From: Paenibacillus sp. N3.4
Lineage (GTDB): Bacteria > Bacillota > Bacilli > Paenibacillales > NBRC-103111
DNA: 64,000 bases
Reading direction: 5' to 3'
Assembly: GCF_008017805.1 (NCBI RefSeq)
Contig: NZ_VRTT01000025.1
Location: forward strand, 26,736-90,735
Shown here: positions 17,057-26,245 of the stretch, in pieces
Numbering within the stretch: the stretch's first letter is position 1
Layout: every line of letters begins with the position of its first letter
Translations under genes and position numbers: made by a program
Notes under the pieces: generated by a model
Databases searched by the model: none
The model's input: only the letters and a program-made list of their open reading frames with translations
What the model was told of the DNA's origin: nothing

Positions 17057-18001
17057 ATGAAAAAACACTTTTTGACTTTATCTATTTTGGCTATTTCTAC
17101 TGCAGCCGTTTTGGCAGGTTGCGGCAGTGGCGCTTCCAAAGAGGCATCATCCGGTGGCACATCGGCGAAGAAATCAAATCTCACATTAACAGTTGGCTCC
17201 AAGGATAATACGGAAAATCACTTGATTGGTGAGATGTACGCCGAAATTTTTGAGGATATGGGCATAAAAGTTACCCGTAAATTGAGCCTTGGAGGCACAG
17301 CACCTACGTTCGAAGCGCTGAAAAAAGGCGATTTAGATATTTATCCTGAGTACACAGGAACGGGTCTAACCGTGATGTTAAAGCAGCCTGTTGAAAAAGA
17401 TCAAAAGAAGGTTGAGCAAGCGCTTAGCGAGGGCTTTAAGCAGTGGAATCTGGAATGGTTGGAGTCCGCTCCGGAAAACGCCACATACGGCTTTGCTACA
17501 AAGAAAGAAATAGCGGATAAATATAAGCTGGAAAGCATTTCTGATTTGGCTGCGCACAGCAGCGAGCTGATCCTGTCCTATCCGCAGGAATTCGACGTTC
17601 GTGATGATTCACTGCCGGGTCTGCAAAAAGCTTATAAAGACAAGGGAGGCTTCAAGTTCAAGAAGCAATTCCAAATCGATTACAGTCTTCGTTATAATCC
17701 GTTGAAAGAAGGACAATCAGACGTAACGGTATCCGTGGGAACAGACGGACAAATAGCGGGTATGGGCTTAAAGCAGTTAAAGGATGATATCAGCTTTTTC
17801 CCGATTTATCATGTTGCTCCGCTGATTCGTAAAGAAAAGCTGGATAAAGAGCCTGCGATTAAAGACCGTTTAAACCAATTGTCAAAGCTGCTGACAGACG
17901 AAGCGGTTCAAAAAATGAATTGGCAGGTCGACGGTCCGGATAAAAAAGAAATTGAAGCTGTAGCTAAAGCTTTCCTGAAAGACAAGAAACTCATTAAATA
18001 A
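17057..18001 (+). CDS. OpuCC-like quaternary-amine-binding lipoprotein
   Basis: 314 aa with lipobox VLAGCGSG (Cys about 22). The mature domain has the OpuAC-family start (LTVGSKDNTENHLIGEMYAE) and the segment DLDIYPEYTGTG found in choline/carnitine/betaine receptors. Starts 63 bp after the second permease with AAAGGGGATATTTCAC upstream. It delivers the ligand to the permeases encoded just before it. The exact ligand cannot be told from sequence. Confidence 0.92.
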   Translation: MKKHFLTLSILAISTAAVLAGCGSGASKEASSGGTSAKKSNLTLTVGSKDNTENHLIGEMYAEIFEDMGIKVTRKLSLGGTAPTFEALKKGDLDIYPEYTGTGLTVMLKQPVEKDQKKVEQALSEGFKQWNLEWLESAPENATYGFATKKEIADKYKLESISDLAAHSSELILSYPQEFDVRDDSLPGLQKAYKDKGGFKFKKQFQIDYSLRYNPLKEGQSDVTVSVGTDGQIAGMGLKQLKDDISFFPIYHVAPLIRKEKLDKEPAIKDRLNQLSKLLTDEAVQKMNWQVDGPDKKEIEAVAKAFLKDKKLIK

Positions 18002-18014
18002 CACGGAGGTCCTT

Positions 18015-19460
18015 ATGCTAACGATAGAAACTAAACTTTATATAGAGGGGGAGTGGACGGAGGCTGGATCCAGTCTCCGCTCCCCTGTTTATAACCCGGC
18101 AACGGGAGAATGGTTGACAGATGTTGTTCAAGGCGGTCAGGAACAAGCAAAGCTGGCTGTTGAAGCTGCACATCGCGCGTTTCCGATCTGGTCTCGCACA
18201 GCGGCTGAAGAACGATCTGTTTGGCTTCGCAAAATGTACGATGCTATTGTTGCAAATGCTGATCGGTTAGGTGAAATTATGACCCTTGAGCAAGGGAAGC
18301 CTTTCGAAGAAGCGAAAGGTGAAGTGCTTTGGGGTGCGGATTTTCTTCTTTGGTATTCGGAAGAGGCGAAGCGGATCAACGGAGAAATCATCCCGTCCTC
18401 ACGCACGACACAAAAGATACTTGTCCAACGGCAGCCCATTGGTGTCGTTGCAGCCATAACACCTTGGAATTTCCCTACCTCTATGATTACGCGGAAGCTG
18501 GCTCCGGCGCTTGCTGCAGGGTGCACAGTTGTTATCAAACCTGCTCCGGACACACCGCTGTCCGCCATCGCTTTGTTTGAAATTTTTGATCAAATCGGTC
18601 TGCCGAAAGGCGTTGTCAACTTAGTGCTTGGCGATGCGGAGGCCATCGGTCGTGAGTTTTTGGACAATGAAAAAGTTCGTAAAATCAGCTTCACGGGATC
18701 AACGAAGGTAGGCAAATACTTGCTGGAGCAATCGGCCAAACAAGTGAAAAAAGTTTCATTGGAGCTAGGGGGACACGCCCCGTTCATCGTATTCGAAGAT
18801 GCTGATTTGGATGCAGCGGCCCTAGGCTTGATGTATAACAAATTTCAAAATGGAGGCCAGACCTGCATTTGCGCAAATCGCATTTTCGTGCAGGCATCGG
18901 TGAAGGATGTTTTCATCGATAAGTTTACCAACCTCATGAAACAACTTCGCGTTGGCAATGGGATGGTACCCGGGATGCAAATGGGACCTCTCATTCATGC
19001 TGGGGCTGTGGCTAAGGTGCAGGAGCATGTACAGGACGCGGTGGCTAAAGGGGCTGCGCTTGTTTATGGGGGCAGTCCATTAACTGAGGGTGATTATGGC
19101 AAAGGAAGCTATTTCGCACCGACGGTTTTGGCGGATGTAACACCGGATATGAAGATTTTTAATGAAGAAACGTTTGGACCTGTAGCTCCTTTCCTTACAT
19201 TTGAGAGCGAAGAGGAAGCAGTTCGCCTTGCCAATAGTACAGAGTACGGACTGGCATCTTATTTTTACTCTACCAATTTGGCACGTACGATGCGTGTTGC
19301 GGATGCTCTTGAATATGGCATGATCGGCATTAATGAATCGGCACTTGGCTATGTGCAAGCACCCTTTGGAGGAATCAAGCAAAGCGGGATAGGTCGAGAA
19401 GGTGGACAGCACGGCGTTGATGATTTCTTGGAGTACAAATATGTGAATCTGAATTTCTGA
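18015..19460 (+). CDS. NAD(P)-dependent aldehyde dehydrogenase, GabD-like
   Basis: 481 aa, full length. Catalytic Glu region LELGGHAPFIVFEDADLD and catalytic Cys in GGQTCICANR, the pattern typical of succinate-semialdehyde dehydrogenases; C-terminal KQSGIGREGG. Start ATG with CGGAGGTCCTT. It lies between the binding protein and ATPase of the transporter, so its aldehyde should derive from the imported compound. Succinate or malic semialdehyde are chemically plausible products of C4 betaine cleavage, but this is inference. Confidence 0.9.
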   Translation: MLTIETKLYIEGEWTEAGSSLRSPVYNPATGEWLTDVVQGGQEQAKLAVEAAHRAFPIWSRTAAEERSVWLRKMYDAIVANADRLGEIMTLEQGKPFEEAKGEVLWGADFLLWYSEEAKRINGEIIPSSRTTQKILVQRQPIGVVAAITPWNFPTSMITRKLAPALAAGCTVVIKPAPDTPLSAIALFEIFDQIGLPKGVVNLVLGDAEAIGREFLDNEKVRKISFTGSTKVGKYLLEQSAKQVKKVSLELGGHAPFIVFEDADLDAAALGLMYNKFQNGGQTCICANRIFVQASVKDVFIDKFTNLMKQLRVGNGMVPGMQMGPLIHAGAVAKVQEHVQDAVAKGAALVYGGSPLTEGDYGKGSYFAPTVLADVTPDMKIFNEETFGPVAPFLTFESEEEAVRLANSTEYGLASYFYSTNLARTMRVADALEYGMIGINESALGYVQAPFGGIKQSGIGREGGQHGVDDFLEYKYVNLNF

Positions 19461-19475
19461 TGAGGTGAGTAGTGG

Positions 19476-20459
19476 ATGAGCATTTCATACAAGCAAGTGC
19501 ACAAACAGTATCCGGGTGTTCCTGTTCCAGCTGTTGACCAGGTCAATTTATCGGTTCGAGAAGGTGAGTTTATTGTCTTCCTCGGCCCATCAGGCTGTGG
19601 AAAAACAACGCTGCTCAAAATGACCAATCGGTTGTATGACCCGACCTCGGGAACAATCGAGATCGATGGTACGGATATTTCCACGATGCAGCCAGAAACC
19701 TTACGCCGCCAGATTGGTTATGTCATTCAGCAAAATGGGCTATTTCCTCATATGCGGATCGAAGATAATATCGCTGTGGTGCCGCGCTTGCTTCACTGGA
19801 GCGAACCCAGTATTTCAGCCCGTATCGATGCATTGCTAGAGATGGTCCATTTGGATCCAAAGACGTTCCGCAAAAGGCTGCCAAGCCAGCTTTCGGGTGG
19901 TCAACAGCAAAGAGTGGGCATCGCCCGCGCGTTGGCGGCTGACCCTAGTATTCTACTCATGGATGAGCCATTTGGCGCCATCGATGCCATTACACGTTTG
20001 AGCTTACAGGATGAACTGCTGCGCATTCAGAGACGTACGAAGAAGACGATACTTTTCGTAACTCACGATGTGGACGAAGCATTTAGGCTGGCTGATCGTA
20101 TTGTTGTCATGCAAAGCGGGAAAATTGTCCAGTTCGATACGCCTTATGCGATTATTACAAGCCCTGTGAATGAATTTGTTAAACAGTTAGTAGGGGACCG
20201 GGACATATACCGCCGAATGAATCTGCTCAAAATTAGCGATATTTTGCAAGTGAAGGATGAAGATAAAGGAGCCGTTGTCAGCACGAATCCTGTTGTTCAT
20301 CTGGATGAATGCGTCAAAGATGTGTTTACTCGCTTAGTTGAAACAAGAAGCAAAGAATTAATTGTGGTTAATCACATGAATTGTCGTGTTGGAACGATTG
20401 ATATCGATACGATTCTGGATCAAATGGAAGAGCACGGACGTACCTATGCGCAAAGTTGA
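19476..20459 (+). CDS. OpuCA-like ABC transporter ATPase
   Basis: 327 aa. Walker A GPSGCGKTT, Q-loop, signature LSGGQQQRV, Walker B ILLMDEPFGAID and switch His VTHDVDEAF. The C-terminal 90 residues carry only one CBS-like segment, shorter than the paired CBS domains of osmotically controlled OpuCA, which suggests a nutrient rather than osmotic role (inference). Its last codons overlap the following lyase gene by 14 bp. Confidence 0.92.
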   Translation: MSISYKQVHKQYPGVPVPAVDQVNLSVREGEFIVFLGPSGCGKTTLLKMTNRLYDPTSGTIEIDGTDISTMQPETLRRQIGYVIQQNGLFPHMRIEDNIAVVPRLLHWSEPSISARIDALLEMVHLDPKTFRKRLPSQLSGGQQQRVGIARALAADPSILLMDEPFGAIDAITRLSLQDELLRIQRRTKKTILFVTHDVDEAFRLADRIVVMQSGKIVQFDTPYAIITSPVNEFVKQLVGDRDIYRRMNLLKISDILQVKDEDKGAVVSTNPVVHLDECVKDVFTRLVETRSKELIVVNHMNCRVGTIDIDTILDQMEEHGRTYAQS

Positions 20460-21744
20460 AGACGCTTTTGGCACACTGGAGTTGCCCGATGATGTGCTGT
20501 ACGGAGTGCAAACAGCGCGCACAGTTTCCAATATGAGCTTTTCCGGACATAGCTTGTCGCAGTATCCGATTTATATCCAATCTCTGGCAGCTGTAAAAAA
20601 AGCGGCGGCGTTAGCCAATGCAAGGACTGGAATCATTGACCCAGCCATCTCTGCATCCATTGTTGGGGCTTGTGATGAATTAATCGCAGGAAAGCATACG
20701 GATCAGTTTCCTGTGGATGCCTTCCATGGAGGCGGCAGCATCGGTATCAATATGAATATCAATGAAGTCATAGCCGCTCTGGCAGGTGACCAGGTGAATC
20801 CTGCGGATCATGTGAATGCCTCACAATCTACGGCAGATGTTTGCCATACGGCGATCCGAATTGCACTGATAGAAACGGTTAAGCCCCTGGAGCAAAGCTT
20901 GCTTCAAATAATCCAGACCCTGGAGCTAAAAGCGGAGCAACTGAAACCGGTGAGCACCATTGCGAGAACATGTTGGCAGGATGGCATGAGGGTTTCCGCG
21001 GGTGTATTGTTTCAGGCTGCAGCTTCTGCCTTGAAACGCCGCATTGAAGCAGTGAGCCTGGCAGTTGAGGACATACACCGAATCAACTTGGGCGGTACTG
21101 TTATTGGTTCGGGTATGGGCGCGAGCAGTTCTTATCGGGAAGCGGTAATTCCACTTTTGGCCGAGGTCACGGGGCTTCACTTACAAGAACGAGCGGATCT
21201 ATATGATGCCGCGCAATATCCTGACGATTTAGGACGTTTGTCTTCCGAGATACGTCTGACGTCAGTCGTGCTTGTCAAACTGGCTAAAGATTTGCGTCTG
21301 CTGTCTTCAGGACCAGAGACCGGACTCTCAGAGCTGGTACTTCCGGCTGTTCAGGCGGGATCCTCTTTTTTCCCAGGTAAAGTAAATCCGGTTATTCCGG
21401 AAACCGTCATTCAGTGCGGATTATTAATCAATGGCAATGACTCGGTGATCCAATCGGCAGTAGAGCTTGGCGAAGTGCATTTGAATTTGGCCGACGGTTT
21501 GATGGGGACTCTTCTGCTGGATAACATGCAGATGCTTTGGCGTGCAGCTGTTATTTTTGAATCAAAATGCTTGTTTGGCATTACGGTCAATGAGGACATC
21601 TGCAAAAGATATGCAGACAGCTTCATTCCGCTAATCGTCGATTTAAAGGAACAATATGGCTATGAACAGGTTGCTTTATGGATAAAACAATGGGGACCTC
21701 AGCAAATCAGAGAGAAATTCGGGAGGAGCGAGAAGCATGAGTAA
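20446..21744 (+). CDS. Aspartase/fumarase-superfamily lyase with altered active site
   Basis: 432 aa from ATG 20446 (MRKVEDAFGTLELPDDVLYG); the N-terminus aligns with aspartases. The flexible-loop signature is present as GSSFFPGKVNPVIPE (about 305-319; usual form GSSxMPxKxNP). Two substrate-binding motifs differ from aspartase and fumarase: STADVCHT in place of SSNDxxPT, and RTCWQD in place of RTxLQD with His or Gln. Known: the family cleaves C-N or C-O bonds beta to a carboxylate. In a quaternary-amine operon, elimination of a tertiary amine is attractive; ergothionase, which releases trimethylamine, is to my knowledge from the same superfamily. The stop overlaps the next aldehyde dehydrogenase by 8 bp. 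Confidence 0.82.
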   Translation: MRKVEDAFGTLELPDDVLYGVQTARTVSNMSFSGHSLSQYPIYIQSLAAVKKAAALANARTGIIDPAISASIVGACDELIAGKHTDQFPVDAFHGGGSIGINMNINEVIAALAGDQVNPADHVNASQSTADVCHTAIRIALIETVKPLEQSLLQIIQTLELKAEQLKPVSTIARTCWQDGMRVSAGVLFQAAASALKRRIEAVSLAVEDIHRINLGGTVIGSGMGASSSYREAVIPLLAEVTGLHLQERADLYDAAQYPDDLGRLSSEIRLTSVVLVKLAKDLRLLSSGPETGLSELVLPAVQAGSSFFPGKVNPVIPETVIQCGLLINGNDSVIQSAVELGEVHLNLADGLMGTLLLDNMQMLWRAAVIFESKCLFGITVNEDICKRYADSFIPLIVDLKEQYGYEQVALWIKQWGPQQIREKFGRSEKHE

Positions 21745-23233
21745 TATACAGCCTGCCCAATTGGATTGGGCTCAAGATTGGTTAAGAGGGACGAAATCTT
21801 TGTATATCGGCGGGGAATGGGTGGAAGGCGGAGGTTCACTGTTAAGCTCGATCAATCCTGCAAACGGGCAGGAGTTGGGAACGTTTCGCGGAGCTGATGA
21901 AGAGAATGTGAATCAGGCGGTTGCCGCTGCTCGTGAGGCTTTTGAAGCTGGCGAATGGAAGTCGATGTCCCGCAAGGAACGGGGACGCATCATGTGGAAA
22001 ATCGCGGCATGCATCCGCGAACATCATGCGGAACTGGCGACACTGGAGTCGCTGGATAATGGGAAGCTGTACAAAGAGGCTTATATCGACGATGTGACGG
22101 AAGCAGCTGAGCTGTTCGAGTATTACGGCGGCTGGGTAGATAAATTTTATGGTGAAGTGAGTCCGGTTGAAGGCAATTTTACCAGCTTTACGACCAAGGA
22201 TCCAATCGGGGTATGCGGTCAGATCGTTCCTTGGAACTTCCCGATCGTGATGGGCGTGTGGAAGCTTGCTCCTGCCCTTGCCATGGGGAATACGGTCGTT
22301 TTCAAGCCTTCAAGCGCAACGAGCTATTCCATCATTCGTTTATTTGAAATTATTCATGATTCGTGTTTGCTTCCGAAGGGAACGATCAACCTGATCCTTG
22401 GCGAAGGCCGAATCGGTTCATATATTACCCGCCATATGGGCGTGGACAAAGTTTCTTTCACAGGCAGCACAGGAGTTGGCAAACAGCTCGTTCACGATTC
22501 CGCGGATTCGAACTTAAAACCTGTGACGCTGGAGCTTGGCGGGAAATCGCCTAACCTTATTTTCGCTGATGCGCCGAATATGGATGCTGCCATCGAACGC
22601 TCCTTCTATGGTTTGTTTACCCATAAAGGGGAGAAATGCTCAGCGCCGACAAGGCTGTTCGTAGAACGGCCTGTTTATGAAAGAGTCGTAAATAAGCTTA
22701 CGGAATATGCTGACGGCTATAAACTAGGTGATCCTTTTGATTCAGAAGCGCATCAAGGACCTCAGGTTTCCAAAGCACATATGGAAAGTATTCTGGGTTA
22801 TATCCAGAAAGGCGTAGAGCAAGGAGCTCGCATTGCAGCCGGCGGTTATCGTGACACCGAAGGTACGAACGAACAGGGATATTTTGTAAGGCCCACGATC
22901 TTGGCTGACGTAACAAATGATATGATCGTGGCTCAAGAAGAGATCTTTGGACCGGTGCTTGTTGTAATCGCTTTTGATACCGAAGAGGAAGCCGTTCGAT
23001 TGGCGAATGATTCCATATACGGATTAGCTGCAGGCCTTTGGACGAATGATGTGGCTAGAGCGCATCGAGTAGCTAAGAAGCTGGATGCAGGCCAAGTATT
23101 CATCAATCGATATGGCTGCTACGACTATGCAAGCCCATTCGGCGGTTTTAAGCAAAGCGGATGGGGCAAAGAGTACGCCATTCATTCCTTGAACTCCTAT
23201 ACAAAAACAAAAGCAATATGGATTGCTCATTAA
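21737..23233 (+). CDS. NAD-dependent aldehyde dehydrogenase
   Basis: 498 aa. Motifs PWNFPIVMGVWKLAPALA, LELGGKSPNLIF with the catalytic Glu, and catalytic Cys in KGEKCSAPTR; C-terminal FGGFKQSGWGKE. It belongs to the betaine/phenylacetaldehyde dehydrogenase-like branch and differs from the GabD-like enzyme at 18015, so two aldehydes are probably handled. Overlaps the lyase gene and is followed 20 bp later by the Zn-alcohol dehydrogenase. Confidence 0.9.
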   Translation: MSNIQPAQLDWAQDWLRGTKSLYIGGEWVEGGGSLLSSINPANGQELGTFRGADEENVNQAVAAAREAFEAGEWKSMSRKERGRIMWKIAACIREHHAELATLESLDNGKLYKEAYIDDVTEAAELFEYYGGWVDKFYGEVSPVEGNFTSFTTKDPIGVCGQIVPWNFPIVMGVWKLAPALAMGNTVVFKPSSATSYSIIRLFEIIHDSCLLPKGTINLILGEGRIGSYITRHMGVDKVSFTGSTGVGKQLVHDSADSNLKPVTLELGGKSPNLIFADAPNMDAAIERSFYGLFTHKGEKCSAPTRLFVERPVYERVVNKLTEYADGYKLGDPFDSEAHQGPQVSKAHMESILGYIQKGVEQGARIAAGGYRDTEGTNEQGYFVRPTILADVTNDMIVAQEEIFGPVLVVIAFDTEEEAVRLANDSIYGLAAGLWTNDVARAHRVAKKLDAGQVFINRYGCYDYASPFGGFKQSGWGKEYAIHSLNSYTKTKAIWIAH

Positions 23234-23253
23234 TATAGAGAGGAAGTACCAAA

Positions 23254-24378
23254 ATGAAAATGAAAGCAGCCGTGATGACGGAAATCGGAAAACCTCTTTC
23301 TATTACTGAAGTAGAGCTCGCCGAGCCTAGGGCAAATGAAGTGTTGGTCAAAATTGAAGCAACCGGCGTATGTCACAGCGACTACAACGCCTTATTCGAT
23401 GAGACAACGCTGATCCCTACCATTCTGGGCCACGAAGGAGCTGGCACTGTTATGGAGGTGGGTCCGAATGTGAAAACAGTGAAACCCGGAGATAAGGTCG
23501 CCTTAAGCTGGGTTCCGTTTTGCGGAACCTGTGAATTTTGTCAGACAGGCAAGGTGAACTTGTGCGAATCCGCATTTGGACCGATGTTTGCAGGCACACT
23601 TCTTGATGGAACAACCCGACTGAGTATGAATGGAAATAAGGTGTATCATAATTCGCTTTTATCGACGTTTGCCGAGTATACGGTTGTCCCGGAAATGAGT
23701 TGTGTGAAGCTGCCGGATGAAATGCCTTTCGCACAAGCATCCTTGATTGGCTGTGGCGTGGCTACCGGTTATGGAGCCGCTGTACGAGCAGCGGAAGTAA
23801 CGCCAGGCTCAACGGTAGCCGTATTTGGCATCGGGGGCGTTGGCGTTAATGCCATTCAAGGAGCCCGTATTGCGGGTGCCTCCAAAATCATTGCTTGCGA
23901 TTTAAAAGCACAGAATCTCGAAATTGCCAAGAAGTTCGGAGCTACACATACCATTAACGTTGGAGAAGTCGACGTACCCGAGGCCCTAAGGGAGCTGACC
24001 GGAGGCTTCGGTGTCCATTATGCGATTGATTGCACGGGAAATACAAATGCGGCCTCATCGGCGTGGCAGGGGACTCGCAAAGGCGGAACTATTGTTGTCA
24101 TAGGCGCTTTCAATCCTAAAAAGGAATTGGCGCTTCCGGCAGGCGGATTTCACCGAGTCGGCAAAATCCTTAAAGGCAGCTTTTACGGGGATGTCCATCC
24201 GTTCCGTGATTTCCCCATCATTGCCCAATTGTATTTGGACGGTAAGCTTGAACTGGATGAACTGGTGCTTTCTCGCATTCGTTTGGATGAGATTAATCAA
24301 GCATTTGACTCGTTTCATGATCATTCTTGCTTAAACGTAGGACGGACCATCATCGAATTTGGGAGGAACGGACAATGA
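23254..24378 (+). CDS. Zinc-dependent alcohol dehydrogenase (class III-like)
   Basis: 374 aa. Catalytic zinc ligands Cys in GVCHSDY and GHEGAG; structural zinc cysteines CGTCEFCQTGKVNLC; Rossmann motif GIGGVGVNAIQGA. Start ATG with AGAGAGGAAGT upstream. Ends in an ATGA overlap with the Fe-alcohol dehydrogenase. Expected to interconvert an alcohol and the aldehyde oxidised by one of the neighbouring dehydrogenases. Confidence 0.92.
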   Translation: MKMKAAVMTEIGKPLSITEVELAEPRANEVLVKIEATGVCHSDYNALFDETTLIPTILGHEGAGTVMEVGPNVKTVKPGDKVALSWVPFCGTCEFCQTGKVNLCESAFGPMFAGTLLDGTTRLSMNGNKVYHNSLLSTFAEYTVVPEMSCVKLPDEMPFAQASLIGCGVATGYGAAVRAAEVTPGSTVAVFGIGGVGVNAIQGARIAGASKIIACDLKAQNLEIAKKFGATHTINVGEVDVPEALRELTGGFGVHYAIDCTGNTNAASSAWQGTRKGGTIVVIGAFNPKKELALPAGGFHRVGKILKGSFYGDVHPFRDFPIIAQLYLDGKLELDELVLSRIRLDEINQAFDSFHDHSCLNVGRTIIEFGRNGQ

Positions 24379-25544
24379 ATGGATTTGAATTTCAAGCGAA
24401 GACGAAACTAGCATTTGGTATTGGACGTTCCCATCAAATTGCGGATGATGTTAAGGCCCTGTCCAACGTGTCTATAGCGGTGCTGATCACGGACCCGGGA
24501 CTTGTTCATCTCGGAGTTCCGGAACCGATTCTTCAGGCTCTTCAGGACGGCGGCATAGAAGCGTATTTGTTTTTCGATGTGCAGAGCGATCCGTCCAGCA
24601 CATCAATTGACCAGGCAGCTGCCATAATCCGAAATTCAGGAGCAGACTGTGTCATCGGACTAGGCGGCGGCTCGGCCATGGACGTGGCTAAGATGGCAGC
24701 GTTGGTTGCGGGAGCAGCTCATCCTGCGGAGCATTATGCATTAATGGCGCATCCTTTCGAAGCGAAACGGGTCAAATCGATCATGATTCCGACGACTTCG
24801 GGTACGGGGGCAGAAGTAACCAGTACGGTCGTATTCTCCACAATCGAGAAACGCAAAGTTTGGGGCTGGGATGCGGACATGGGACCGGATCTGGCTGTGC
24901 TGGACCCGACACTGACCGTCGCTTTGCCCCCGCACTTAACGGCAGCAACCGGTCTTGACGCGATTGTCCACGCCATTGAAGCCGTTGCAGGAAAACGCAG
25001 CAACGCAATGATTCGGGCACTCAGTCTCGAAGCGATTCGTTTACTCAGTCAATCGCTGCTTACAGCTGTTAAGGAACCGGCCAACCTACAGGCGCGTGGC
25101 GATCTAAGTCTTGGCGCAATGCTCGCAGGTATGGCCATCGAACAAGGAGGCACGGGAATCGCTCATTGCATAGGTCATGCGCTGGGTACGCTAGGGCGTG
25201 TACATCACGGGCGTGCAGTGGCCATTGCGCTTTACGATACGTATGACTGGAACATAGAAGCCAATGTTTCGACTCATGCCGATATTGCACGCGCGCTTGG
25301 CGTCATCGTTCAGGGGCAGGATGACCTGGCCTTGGCTAGGGCAGGCGCTGCCCGGTTCCGTCAGCTTGTTGAAGCAAGCGGACTTCAGCTTTCGCTTGCG
25401 GGGGAAGGTTTAAGTACAGCGGATTCGGATACATTTGCTGAAATTATGCAAGCGGAGGAAAATGCGCCTATGCGCAATAATAACTGTCGAGCTTCTTCCA
25501 CCAGTGAGCTTAGACAGTTTGCTCATGCTATTTTATCTCGATGA
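24375..25544 (+). CDS. Iron-containing alcohol dehydrogenase
   Basis: 389 aa from ATG 24375 (MNGFEFQAKTKLAFGIG) with GGGAGGAACGGACA upstream. NAD-binding GGGSAMDVAKMAA and the metal-binding His residues in HAIEAVAGKRS and GIAHCIGHALG with the nearby HHGRAVA. Family members reduce or oxidise butanol, 1,3-propanediol, 4-hydroxybutyrate and similar substrates. Overlaps both neighbours by 4 bp, so it is translationally coupled within the operon. Confidence 0.9.
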   Translation: MNGFEFQAKTKLAFGIGRSHQIADDVKALSNVSIAVLITDPGLVHLGVPEPILQALQDGGIEAYLFFDVQSDPSSTSIDQAAAIIRNSGADCVIGLGGGSAMDVAKMAALVAGAAHPAEHYALMAHPFEAKRVKSIMIPTTSGTGAEVTSTVVFSTIEKRKVWGWDADMGPDLAVLDPTLTVALPPHLTAATGLDAIVHAIEAVAGKRSNAMIRALSLEAIRLLSQSLLTAVKEPANLQARGDLSLGAMLAGMAIEQGGTGIAHCIGHALGTLGRVHHGRAVAIALYDTYDWNIEANVSTHADIARALGVIVQGQDDLALARAGAARFRQLVEASGLQLSLAGEGLSTADSDTFAEIMQAEENAPMRNNNCRASSTSELRQFAHAILSR

Positions 25545-26086
25545 CAACACTATTGATCATTCTTGCTCTGCAGGTTACTTATGTGACCATGCTGACAACT
25601 CGGTTTATCCTGATGGTCAAGGGGTTTCGTTACATTGCTGCTTTGATGAGCGCTTTTGAGATCGGTATTTATGTCATTGGCTTCAAAATCGTGCTGGATC
25701 ATTTGAACGAACCGATTAGCTTGATCGTATACTGTTTAAGTTATGGGTTGGGCATTCTTTTAGGGACAAAGGTAGAAGAACGCTTGGCACTAGGATTCGT
25801 AACGGTTCAAGCGGTGACCAGAGATGAATACGGACATATGGCTGGGGAACTGAGAAGCAAAGGTTACGGAGTTACGGTATGGCCCGGTGAAGGGAAGGAA
25901 GGAGCGAGATGGGTGATTTCCATGGTCATTCATCGCAAAGAACAGCAGCTGCTTTATCAAGAAATCTTAGCCATCGATCCGCAGGCTTTCGTTGTGTCGT
26001 ATGAGCCGAATTTGTTTCATGGTGGTTTTCTAATCAAAAAATCATTGTGGAATCGGCCTCCTTTGGTAGAAATGAAACGGAAATAG
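25541..26086 (+). CDS. DUF2179/DUF5698 membrane protein
   Basis: 181 aa. Three N-terminal membrane helices (LLIILALQVTYVTMLTTRFI, RYIAALMSAFEIGIYVIGFK, SLIVYCLSYGLGILLGTKVE) and a C-terminal soluble domain with the DUF2179 pattern (GYGVTVWPGEGKEGARWVIS). Overlaps the Fe-dehydrogenase gene by 4 bp. Members are widespread in Firmicutes and of unknown function; DUF2179 may bind a small ligand. Its presence in a catabolic operon is unexpected. Confidence 0.85.
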   Translation: MTTLLIILALQVTYVTMLTTRFILMVKGFRYIAALMSAFEIGIYVIGFKIVLDHLNEPISLIVYCLSYGLGILLGTKVEERLALGFVTVQAVTRDEYGHMAGELRSKGYGVTVWPGEGKEGARWVISMVIHRKEQQLLYQEILAIDPQAFVVSYEPNLFHGGFLIKKSLWNRPPLVEMKRK

Positions 26087-26097
26087 TGGTGTAAAGG

Positions 26098-26139
26098 CCG
26101 GTGTTCCTCATGGGAACATCGGCTGTTCCCGTATTTTTC
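26098..26139 (+). terminator. Weak hairpin between the operon and rpoN
   Basis: CCGGTGTTCC (26098-26107) pairs with GGAACATCGG (26113-26122) with one mismatch tolerated as G-U, then GTATTTTT 10 bases on. Could attenuate read-through into the sigma-54 gene. Confidence 0.4.
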
Positions 26140-26245
26140 ATGAGGATTTGTATGTTTTTACTAATAATGAAGTAAGATGATCATAAGGAAATACTGCGTA
26201 TGAAAAAGGCCACTTGGGACGGGTTTTAAGTTGGGGGTGTGAAAA

